Part shown: positions 43,159 through 53,129 of the stretch, piece after piece
Layout of the letters: every line of letters starts with the position of its first letter
How positions within the stretch are numbered: the stretch's first letter is position 1
Assembly: GCA_014529385.2 (NCBI GenBank)
Contig: CM043966.1
Coordinates: 39,426,037-39,490,036 of the forward strand
Direction: 5' to 3'
DNA from: Adiantum capillus-veneris
Lineage: Eukaryota > Streptophyta > Polypodiopsida > Polypodiales > Pteridaceae
DNA length: 64,000 nucleotides
Made by a program: the position numbers and the translations under genes
Notes under the pieces: model-generated
What the model was told of the DNA's origin: nothing
Seen by the model: only the letters and a program-made list of their open reading frames with translations
Database searches by the model: none

Positions 43159-43942
43159 GACGAGCATAAGAGTCAAAGTCTAATAACTTAATCATGGTGG
43201 AGTGTCATAGAGTCCAACACTCATGCACAATGCACAATAAGATGAGAGCACATATCCACGACAAACAAAACCATTCTTAAAGGGGTGCCAGCTTGCAAAG
43301 CCATGTCATATCCTTTTATAGCTACACCATATTTAGGAAGACTCCCTCAAAATCTTTCTTGCATAGCATATTGTTTTCCATGCATTTCTGTGTATGCATA
43401 TAGGATGTCCCATTATCGGACATATGCATTAGACACTCTTTTTTCCTTCCACCTATGCACCTTGAGTGTACTACAATAGGCAAACCAATGTTCCATCATG
43501 CTACCCTCTCATATTTACTGCCTTTTTAATTCCATATCTATCAGCAAGTAATCACTTGAGTACTTTATTAATATTTCCCATGCTAATAAGTACTCCAATA
43601 ATGCGCGTTTCCCAAAGACACTCTTTTCCCACTAGGTTTTCCCCTTTGGTCATCCAGGTATTAGACCCTAATTTAGAACCTCATCATTCTACTTCTCTTG
43701 TACATACTCTTAATAAGTAAACAACGCCTCTCTATTATGCTGCTACAACAGACAAATGTGACATCATCTCTCACATCATAAACGACTTTGGACCAATCAG
43801 ATGTTGCAGCAAATTGAACTTCATCAAAAAATTCAATGACAAATGAGGACAATCAGCCCATCAACAACCAATCAAAACCTTCCACAGCCTACACATACAC
43901 TTTTCAACAGTTCCTGAGGACTAAAATTGGAAGGGGGGAATG
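43159..43942 (+). other. 3' end of an unclassified LTR element, noncoding
   Basis: No protein domain is seen. The stretch ends in the purine tract AATTGGAAGGGGGGAA at about 43927-43942, directly before an LTR-like TG. It is probably the untranslated tail of a plus-strand retrotransposon whose body is outside the window or deleted. Confidence 0.5.
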
Positions 43943-44830
43943 TTAACTGAGTTAACGTCAGTTAACAACAGCTACTAAAGTCTCGAGCCTTACGGATGCA
44001 CATTGAAGATAAACATGAAGAAGCAGTAAAGATTGGAGTTACATATTTTTCACATTTTTCCAAAATGGTTATGTATTGTAAATTCCTGATTTATTTCAAG
44101 CCATTGTAATAATTTTAATGTGTTACGGGCTCAATGGGAGTTCCAAGCTGTAAAGAATAGGTCAGTTAGTGTGCCTAGGTTGCAGATTCAGTACATGGTG
44201 AAGCCCTAAAGGCCTTGGATGCCCGGACATTGCATATTTTTACCCTAGGTATATAAGGCAGTGTGTAAAAGAAGTTGGGGTTCTCAAGCTCATTGGTTGA
44301 GACCACTCTTTGGTGAGAGCTTTGGAGGTGTGTGGCTATGGAGTCCTTGAGCTTCTCTTTGCTCATGTGATTTGATAAATAGTAATCAATGCTTAATTCT
44401 CTTTCACTATGCCTCTCTCATACTTCTTGTGATTTCCAATGATGCTTTGACTAGCTAGATTGTAACTAATTAGTGGTTAATCTCTCTCTAATCTTGTGTG
44501 ATTGCCCTCTTTTTCTTGTGTGTGCATGTAGGTTTGATCGGAGTGTGGTGCTCAATAGATCTATGTGTGTGTGCTTGTGATTAGTGTGTTGCTTGATAGG
44601 ATTAGTGTTGTGTGTGTCTTGCAATCCTTAGTGTGTGTGATTGGGTTGATTTGAGGTGAAGGAAAGTGGATGTGGAGACTGCCAATCATTGTGGCTTAGC
44701 TCCTCCATAGGCCGAGAAGCTCACCTCATAGAGTCACCATTCGTGTCTCCATACTTAGCTCACTAATTGTGTGAGTGTTTCCATGCCCTAGCCGGGTAGT
44801 TCATCTATCCATATTGATAATTTTGTTGGT
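43943..44830 (+). mobile_element. LTR-E: 3' LTR of an unclassified element (right end uncertain)
   Basis: It starts TGTTAACTGAGTTAACG right after a polypurine tract. A short inverted repeat GTTAACTGAGTTAAC marks the start. A TATA box, GTATATAAGGCAGTG, lies near 44250. The downstream part is GT-rich. No second copy is present, so the right boundary near 44830 is a guess; nothing recognisable follows up to about 45250. Confidence 0.55.
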
Positions 44831-45254
44831 CATTGGATCTATGCTACGATGGTACCCCAAACTTCATAGATTTCAATTTCGGGCACTTTCGAAATTTGGC
44901 TCTATCTTCATACGTGCTTTCTGCAGATGGGTGTAGAGTGAGGGTTTTGAGTGTAGAGGCTTTGCTACAGGTGTATCCTAGTGAGGGGATGGTGTTACTT
45001 AAGTTTGTATGATTATGGTTTAGTGAGTTTCCTTCCGTTAGTGTGTATGTGGGTTGAGTGGTGTAGGTGAGAGCATTGAGATTTGGGGTTGTGGTTTAGT
45101 TAGCCTTCTAAAGTGTTGTATGTGTGGGATGGTCTCAGTCTAACAAGATGAAGAGATTGCCTCCGTTCGCCTATCGTGTCATCTGTGTCCTCGATTGACA
45201 TTATGTTGATCTAGGTTGTGTTGCATGCACTTTATGGGTGGTGTGATTTTCTCC

Positions 45255-45966
45255 CGCAACATAGCATGCTTAGTTGGCACACAAGATATGCTAGCATACT
45301 GGTTAGCAACCCCAGTATGCTAGTTAGCATACCTAGTCTGCTAGCTACCAAACCTTTTTTACCTCAAAGCATGCTTAGTTGGGACATCAAATATGCTAGT
45401 TAGTATGTTCAATATGCTAACTAGCATACGTAGTATGCTATGTAGCATCCTACTACTATGCTCCGAATACTTATTATAGTTACATGTATGCTAGCTAGCA
45501 TACCCAATACGCTAATTAGCATACCCAACATTCTATTTAGCATGGTAATTAGCATACCCTATATACATCAAAGAATGCTTAGTTGGCACACCAAATATGC
45601 TAGTTAGTATGTTCAAAATGGTAACTAGCATACCCAAAATTCAATGTGGCATACTAATAATATGCTAGTTGGCATGGTAGTTATCATACCTAGTATGCTA
45701 GTTAGCATAACATATATACCTCAAAGCATGCTTAGTTGGCACACCAAATATGCTAGTTATATGTTCAATATGCTAATTAGCATACCTTGTATGCTATGTA
45801 GCATACTTCTAATGTTCTTATAATGCTTATTATAATTATATGTATGCTAGCAAGCATACCCAATATGCTAGCTAACATGCTAGTTAGCATACCCAATATG
45901 CTAGTTATCATACCTAGTATGCTAGTTAGCACAGTATGGTAGCTAGCATACCCATTATGCTAGCAC
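45255..45966. repeat. TATGCTAG palindromic array, block 1
   Basis: About 700 bp is built of imperfect 18-20 bp units such as TATGCTAGTTAGCATACCCA; the perfect palindrome form is GTATGCTAGCTAGCATAC. An anchor CATGCTTAGTTGGCACACC recurs near 45264, 45369, 45570 and 45725, giving a loose higher-order unit. No coding potential. Confidence 0.88.
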
Positions 45967-46188
45967 ATAGAAGCCCCAATTTGGCCAAAAGATTTGAATA
46001 CCACAGAAATTATTTCTTAACACCTCATTTATGTAAGTCAGAATAGCTTTGGACATTGAAACGGTGATTTTGAATCCATCATGATATTACAACATCAATG
46101 ACTTGACATAGTTTTGAATTTTACAAAGAGTGTGATGTTGCTAGCTCTATAAATGTTACATCACAGAAGAATATACATAAAGAAAATT

Positions 46189-46384
46189 CTATGGCTGAGC
46201 CTTTTTGTCATGCCAAGGGTGCTTGTATTTATGCTTCACTGGTTCCTGTCCCTGCTCAGCCTCTTCTTTCTACATCTACTTCTCCAATCTTTCCCTATTC
46301 AGTCTTTCCCTTTCATGCCACTGAGCTTCTAAGTCATCCTCCCTTTGTTTCTGATGGAGATCATTCTTCCATGCGGCTTCATCC
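46189..46384 (-). pseudogene. Possible C-terminal exon beside the FCP1-like relic
   Basis: After an acceptor-like GCCAG (minus strand), the frame reads a highly charged helix (AWKNDLHQKQREDDLEAQWH), then two stops, then a basic end (KHKYKHPWHDKKAQP) and TAG at 46189-46191. The position just downstream of the phosphatase-like exon on the same strand suggests the same gene. The stops show decay. Confidence 0.4.
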
Positions 46385-46596
46385 CTGGCTCTTACTTATA
46401 TTGCTATTGTGATGATGACTGCATCAAAAAATGAGTCAAGGCCCGTATCAAACATGTTCAAATATATAGCTAGCACGATCCTTTGATTGCATCCATAAAA
46501 AGAGCCACTCAGTCAAGTGAATCCCGAAAACTATTGTCGCTGCTCAACAGTCTGGTCCTCTAACTTGGGACTAATAAGCTAAGTTCCTTCCTCGTT

Positions 46597-47205
46597 CTAG
46601 CACACTTTGTATGTACTATCATCAATGATAATAGTGTTTTTGGGCCCAAAATCCGGATTTTTCTTCCAAAAGAGCTTTAATTTCTTAAAGAACACATGCT
46701 TATCCCTAATCTACCACTTCAGGTTAGTGCAATGGAACTGTGAAAAAACACCTATCAGCCTTGACTTTGGCTCTTTGAATACACTATCTAGAATTGCATT
46801 CACCTTACCCGACATGCTGGTGCTCCATATAAAAACATGGAAAAATTGGAGGCACCAATCCAAAAATATGTGGCTATCTCTGTGACAAAATACTATCCTT
46901 TGAGCATCAAATTTTTCCTTAACCATTTCCTTTGCATATGTAGGGGGATTTTTGCCATACTAACCCTTTACAACACTAACCAATAGGCCATTCAAATCTA
47001 GTTTAACAGTCCACTTATCATTTGCTAGAAGCTTTGATACCCATATTGGTTCCAGTAGAGGATACCACTTAGCATATATAACCTCCCAAGAGGGATGAAC
47101 GTAATTCAAGTACTCCATAATTTTTGAGAGTTGCAGTAGACAGTAGCAGTTTAGGCACCTCTCAATCTCAAAATTTTCTCTTTTAAGTTGCCTGGCCTTG
47201 GCAAT
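46597..47205 (-). pseudogene. FCP1/NLI-interacting-factor-like HAD phosphatase relic
   Basis: One frame of 203 codons, interrupted by TAG at 46960-46962 and 46711-46713, reads as an FCP1-homology (HAD-type phosphatase) domain. Motif I appears as WTVKLDLNGLLV, the DLNGLL form seen in plant members. The middle part has FLDWCLQFFHVFIWSTSMSG, matching the F-x-H-V-x-I-W-S-S segment. The end has QFHCTNL, KHVFFKKLKLFW and NTIIIDDSTYK, matching the conserved HCT and LIDDS motifs. An acceptor-like TAG precedes the segment at 47206-47208. FCP1-type enzymes dephosphorylate proteins such as the RNA polymerase II tail; plant DLNGLL members are less well characterised. With two stops this copy is probably dead. 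Confidence 0.78.
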
Positions 47206-47723
47206 CTACCTTTTTGTAGCTTTTTGCAGTCAAGGGTAAAATTTCAATCATGCAGGGCAATTAATGCCTGATTCTCTTCCCCTACCACACAACACAGGTA
47301 TTGCATGAGAAAGCATAAAGGACATGCAAAATATACTAGACTGTTGCACACATATATTTACTCCAAAAGACCTTTTTATTATAAATTATTAGACAATTAC
47401 ATGATTCCACAAGAGGCATAGTAAGCTACATATGAGGGTATGGGAATAGTGATGATAGGAATGGGCACACTCAATAAGGGCATAACAGTTATGGGCACAC
47501 TAGCTTGCTAGCATAATAGATTTTGGGCAGGGCAGATCAGGTTCAACAAAGTTTCTTGCAAGCTTGTGAGTGGGGGGATTTCTTTTCACCTTTGGTGCTT
47601 TGCATTGATAGCCGTTTTTTTGGCTCTCTGTAATTGCCATAGTGAGTTACCTCACCCTACCAAAATCACCCAAACACTGTGGCTATCCCTACCATTTCAC
47701 TGTACATAGGCGTGCGTGAGTCA
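47206..47723. other. Noncoding stretch between relic exon and LTR-D
   Basis: AT-rich sequence without ORFs. It may be intron of the FCP1-like gene, because an exon-like piece on the same strand lies beyond LTR-D. Nothing else is recognised. Confidence 0.4.
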
Positions 47724-49984
47724 TGGGACTTTTCCCATATCTTCTTAAAAAACCCTCAATTAGCTGGTCATTGGGCTAGTTGAGCCAAAAAAAAATAAAA
47801 AAAATAAAAAAAATATAAGTATATTATGGCCCATCCGTATGTAAATATTTCTTTATATATAGGGCCTAAATAAAAGATTTTTTCATAATTATTTTGGTAT
47901 TTATTTAAATATTTCTACCTAGGTGTGTGTTATTTATGCTCTGTACATTGCCTCACCATTACCACAATTTTTTCTTACCATTTTTCATACTCTTTATTCC
48001 ATATAGAAATATTTTCATGTAAGCTTCTCTTATATTTGGTGTAACTCCACCCCAACAAAAATCCAAAAAAACTAGTTTTATTTATGTGTATATTTTTTCA
48101 CTATTTTGATTTTTCCCTTCCTACATCTATTTTGTTTTTTTCTAAAAAATTGGAACACCAAAAATATTTATCTTTTTATGGTAGCCTCATAATGAGAGAG
48201 ATTTCTTTTGACCCCTTTATATTTTTTCCACTTATATTATTTATATTTGACATGTACATATTTTTTAGACCCCTCAATATTTGATTTTCTTAGTTGTACT
48301 ATTCACTTATATCCTAATCTCAACAATATCTTCAATTATAGACCTACCAAATAAGGTCAAGGGTAGGTGGCATGCATACATGCACTATGGAGGGCTCACT
48401 CTTGGAGGTATTCAAAAGAATCATCCAAAGAAGGACCCCACAAGGACCTTTGCAGTGGAAAAAAACGATCGGTTTTGCTGAATTTTTGAAGTTAACTTGC
48501 TCTCCGAATTTGAAAAGGTGATACAAACAAAAGTTGTAGCTCGTGGGCTGAACTTTTGCCTCAAATTTTTTCATATTTTTTTGAGCTACGAGCTGTGAGC
48601 TATGATTTTTTTAGTGAACCCCAGTTTTCCCATGCTATGCAGCCACACTCTCTCTTCCACTTTATCATTTTCCTCTTTCACACACACTTCTCCACTCATC
48701 ATCCCCATCTCTCTCACCACTCCTCTCTGCACACTACTCACCTTCTCCTCAACCTTGAAGAATAAGAGAAACCATGGTGAACCCATACCTCCCACACACA
48801 ATTCCATTCCAAAATTGACCACCTAGTCTCATTTTTCCTCCTCCAAATTACCCATATCTATCAAAAAACCACAAAATTCAGCCTCTTCTCTTAAAAGACA
48901 GTATCATGGTGGTTGATTACTCAGCTTCAATTACCTTGTCTCTCAAGGAAGGTCAAGAGTGGAGAAAAAATGTACTGTCAAAGCTAGTGGACTGTCAACA
49001 AGCGTCAAAAGTGGCCCTACTCAAGACACTTGGAGCATCAACCTTGTAAGAAATCCACCTTTTCTTACCTCTTAAGAGTTTTTTCTTCCTTATTTGTATC
49101 CTACATGGATACTCCCATTGTAAATATCCAATTCCATTTGTAAATTAATACTAACTCTACTAACACTAACCCACTATGAAAAGTCCTATCACCTCCATTT
49201 CTCTCCTCTCTCTTTCCCCACCAACTTCTTGATAATTCCAAGCAAAAGAAATTAGATAAATTGCTGAAAATCTAACCCAACCATGGTTAGAGGAGTAACC
49301 CTAGCCTTCAAAATTGCTATAAAAGGAGGGTGTAGCTAGCACAAAAAAGGGGGAGCCATAAGCAAGAGCACTATGCTATAGCTTGAGAAGCCAAGCTCAA
49401 CCTCTCTAGAAGGAGCTCTTGAGTGGAAGCTCATTGTCTTATGCATGTGCATGTGTTGAAATAGGGGTTTAGCAAGGGAACTCTATGCCATTGTAAGAGA
49501 GAGAGTGATCATTCAATTGAGAGTAGGAAATCTATCATTTCTCCTACTAGTGTAAGCCCAACATTTGCTGAATCAAGGAGGGTGGATTTGGACTAAGCTT
49601 GGATACTTTGTCTCCCTTCCAACGTGAAGTAATGGACAACAATGATGCGTAAGTGTCTTGGTGTTTTTTGTTAAGTTCTTGATAGCTTGTCTCTGGTGTT
49701 GTCATCAATCTAGCCATAAATCCCACATACTGTAAGAGGGCGACAGGGTGGAGAGGACTCCCCTGGCTTTAAGACAGTGATTGGGGTGGCTTTTCTTATG
49801 ATGTGTTGTGGTGAAATTTACGCAAGCTATGTTGAACACATACTAATCTCACTTTGATTTGTCATGACAGATTTGTAAGAAGGTATTAATGCAACAAGCA
49901 CCCCCTCCCCCTTTCTCTCTCTTTCTTAAATATATAGTTGTGTTTGCTTGATCATTGCCGATACGTTTCAAAGCAGCCCGAGCA

Positions 49985-50030
<46 letters not shown>

Positions 50031-50330
50031 TTTTAGTGTGTGAGAGTGTTCCATTGGTGTTAGGGTTAGTGTAAATTCCTTGCTTGTTTGTGGGTTGCTC
50101 TAACGATTCTCCTCTTTTGCGTCCTAGTTCGCTCTTAAACTAGGTGGTGCCCCTTGTGTAGTTGGGATTTGGCTGTGGGTTTGTTGTTTTGGTTTGTGTT
50201 GTGTTGTGCCCCAGCCCCATTGAGCAGCACGGGAGCCTTGAAGGGTGTCTAGAGGCCACTCTTCTTGTTGCCCGCCCCGGACCGCCTCAGCATTATGTCC
50301 TCCACAATCCTCTTAGGGAAAAAAAAAGTC
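47724..50330 (+). mobile_element. LTR-D: long LTR related to LTR-C, apparently solo
   Basis: It starts TGGGACTTTTCCCATAT, like LTR-C. The shared block at 48410-48630 (GACCTTTGCAGTGG, TTTTGCTGAATTTTT, AACCCCAGTTTTCCC) matches 30380-30590. A TATA box, CTATAAAAGGAGGG, lies near 49318, and the late block AGGTGGTGCCCC near 50140. A (TC)n tract is at 49988-50027. No coding domain follows; instead a host-like exon begins at 50371. The right end and target duplication are not resolved. It may have inserted into an intron of the FCP1-like gene. Confidence 0.6.
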
Positions 50331-50370
50331 CATTGCAGCCTCTCCTAGTACCACTTCAACGCCATCTTAC

Positions 50371-50745
50371 CTCTTTGACTTTGCAATTTTCACAAAACTC
50401 CCCAGAGGGCTGTTGTCACCAATTTCATGCGCATTTCTTGGGCTGTCAGTCCTCACTATTTTCTCTAAATCACTACCCATTGTTTTCTCTGAGGTGCTCA
50501 CTGTTTGAGTTGCAGTAGGCTTAGCATCCCAATGACAAACCATGACAAAGTCAGCATCCTCCTCTGATGCTTGATTGTCTCTAGCACCGCTAAGATTCTC
50601 TGCATGCTGCACTACAACATCAACCCCTTGATTCATGCTCTCCTGCTCATCCAGATCCTCAAGAAAGGGCTTGTATTGTTCAATAATTTCTTTTACAAGT
50701 TTCTTGTCATGCACGCGACCCACATCATTGAAAGGTTTGACAGAC
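50371..50745 (-). pseudogene. Isolated exon with canonical splice sites, unknown protein
   Basis: On the minus strand an acceptor TTTTCTGCAG precedes a 375-bp open exon (1 + 124 codons + 2), closed by a donor AG/GTAAGA. The peptide starts SVKPFNDVGRVHDKKLVKEI and is acidic with Ser/Thr-rich parts (EEDADFVMVCHWDAKP). It is not from any retrotransposon domain I know. It lies on the same strand as the FCP1-like relic, with LTR-D between, so it may be an upstream exon of that gene. Intact splice signals argue that it was recently functional. Confidence 0.5.
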
Positions 50746-50947
50746 CTGCAGAAAAGGTACCTTTTATTAAAACCTCTAAGATCACCCAAAATGCTAAAAA
50801 TTTCTTTAATGGCAAGAAAAAAAAATTCTTTCAAAGAAGATAAGACCTCTATATGCTAAGTAGCCTAGAGAGTATGCTACTGAGAATTATTAGCAATGAA
50901 GATGTTTGGCCCTAGTAAACATACTAGTGATTGTCAGCACTGTGTAT

Positions 50948-51185
50948 CACTACAAGAGGTTGTGTGCTCTTGTGACGCTGTTAGCGACGGAAATACACTG
51001 GGTTTTTATAACCCCCGGCGTCGCTAAAACCGTCGCTACAAGCGTCACTACGAGAGCGTCGCTATATGCGTCGCTATAGGAGTCGCTATATGCGTCGCTA
51101 TATAGCGACGCATATAGCGACGTTTACATAGAAGACTATAGCGACGCTCATAGCGACGCTACAGAGCCATAAATAGCGACGCCCG
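50948..51185. repeat. Left TIR and subterminal repeats of the CACTA element
   Basis: After the 12-bp TIR, about a dozen copies of GCGTCGCT or AGCGACGC (some with one change) occur in both orientations. Positions 51082-51121 form a perfect 40-bp palindrome built from four such motifs. In En/Spm the element-encoded TNPA protein binds subterminal motifs; these are likely its equivalents here. Confidence 0.92.
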
Positions 51186-51547
51186 AGAGAATTTTTTTTT
51201 GGTGGCAGGGCATTGAATGCCCTGCCACCCATCAACCATATTGTACTTGATTCACTTTTTAAAAAAAGTGCAAGGGTAGATAATAGACCCAAAATAGTCA
51301 CCCACAAGACGCATTGTTTGCAAAATTGACAATTGTACACATCATAGGTAAAATGAATTGATTGGCAAATGTAATAATGACAATTGTACAACATCGTAGG
51401 CATAAAGAATTGATTGGCAAAAGGAACTGCGGTGACAAATGTAATAATATACATGGTTCAAAAAGACGTATAAAATCCGTCTCATGATACATAAGCTATG
51501 AGAAACCCTAAACTAATGCTATCTAGCTACAGCTAAACTGACGTCGT

Positions 51548-52857
51548 CTAGTCAGACGTCTCATCGCGTCCAAGCGGCGTATCTGTCGGATTCTGCAAAA
51601 AAAGACAATAAGACAGCTTTTAGTAAGTATAAACATATAACGACATTTATAAAACAATACAAAAAATAAAAAAGAGTAAACCCTAATACTAACCATGCCG
51701 CCGCGAGAACTGAGAATGTCCATCAGGGCGTTTAAGCCCTTCCTGCCTGTGTACTCGCGCTCGTACGGTGTGGGATCACGTCCTGTCATCGACCACTATC
51801 AAAACATACAAAGATTTCATTATGTTAGAACTAAAAAACTCATAAACCCTAAACTATCGAACATAAAGAGCAATGTGAAAACACTTACAAAATCGGCCTC
51901 AAATGATGCCCATCCACCGCTCCCCAAGTGGTGCGAGCTCCCTGCCTCTACTCGCGCTCTGGCTGCATCCTTTTGTTGCTTCCACTTGTCGGGATTCTCG
52001 CGCGCTGCTTTCTTCGCATTCTTCCAATCTTCTTTGGCCAGCCAATCTGGCATGTTCCACCCATTCTTGATTGCTTTTTGCACTTCGGAACGCTTGTGTT
52101 TGCAGTATTCGTGCATTCGAATCTTCATCAGGTCTTCATTGAAGTGCTGATCCCGTGTTGGAACGGGAAACTCATCATGAAGTATGCTGATGACTCTGTT
52201 TTTTAAATCACTTGGTACTTCACTCCATTTGTTTAGTATGTAGTGTCTAAACAGCTGAGAGCAAAGACCACGCATGCACGAGATCACCTTCTTGCCTTCA
52301 TCATCCATGATGATGCCGCCGCTGATGTTGATAAAGTAAGGCAAGCCCTCTGGCCGGTGACGCGTGAACCTGGGTGTCCCGGCAGGGGTCTCTAGCGGCG
52401 TGTCGATGGGGGTACGGACGTCAGGTGTCTCCACCGGCGTCTGGGCCCCGAAGCGAGGAGTGTCGAGTGGGGTGGCTCATGGCGGAGTAGGTAGAGGTGT
52501 GTAGCTTCTAGGAACAGTCAGCCGTGCAAAACCTGGCGTAGATGGCGATGCTGTGGATGGTGTGGGGGCGGGCAAAGAAGGGGAGGGCAAAGAGCCTCGT
52601 CGAACACGAGGCGGTGTGGAGGCATTGGTGGCGGAATCCCCACAACAACCGCCACCGCCACCACTAGAGCGCCGGTGTCTAGACGAGTGTCAAGCTTGTC
52701 TTGTCGACGTCGAAGCTTCGGAGCGCGCCGAATGCTCCGAAAGAGGGGGAGATGCGGATGGAGTAGGAACGCGCGATGATGCGCCAGAGCGATGACGCTC
52801 CACGTACCACTGTCTCTGCTGCGGTGACAAAGAAGAAAGAAACTCCTCATCATCCAT
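51548..52857 (-). pseudogene. TNPA-like second CACTA gene (Transposase_24 type), three exons, two in-frame TGA
   Basis: Proposed exons are 51889-52857, 51694-51795 and 51548-51592 (minus strand), with donors GTAAGT and GTTAGT and acceptors TAG and CAG, all in phase; 371 codons. It begins MDDEEFLSSLSPQQRQW after an acceptor-like TGCAG. A Ser/Pro/Thr-rich stretch follows, then the Ptta/En/Spm domain (DEGKKVISCMRGLCSQLFRH, VPSDLKNRVI, NRVISILHDEF, WNMPDWLAKEDWKNAKKAA) and the conserved end GRDPTPYEREYTGRKG. In-frame TGA codons lie at 52690-52692 (codon 56) and 52477-52479 (codon 127). Downstream ATG at 52434 could still give the conserved part. In En/Spm the second protein binds the subterminal repeats. 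Confidence 0.82.
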
Positions 52858-53129
52858 ACCTGCATTAAACACACGAATATTTAAACTTAATATTGAATGA
52901 ATAGAGTAGACAATGACGCAAAGACCATTAAATACAATGACGTAATGACGCATATAAATACAATGACGCAATGAATTGAGTGATAGAAGAGGCAAGTCGA
53001 AAACTCAGAATTTTCAATCAAAAGATGTGAGCGCGAGTAGAAAAGAGCGTTATACACCATGGAAGGTACTTAGAGAGCCAGAGCTTTTACAACACGGAGC
53101 AAAATTGTTCAAATACAATATTTGTGGCT

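Noticed and set aside
48586-48826. ORFs of about 75 codons on both strands within LTR-D
   Set aside because: Low-complexity Ser/Thr/His or Val/Glu sequence in an LTR, with no counterpart in LTR-C.
50162-50518. 118-codon plus-strand ORF MGFGCGFVVLVC
   Set aside because: Spans the LTR-D end and the antisense of the spliced exon at 50371-50745; not conserved in LTR-C.
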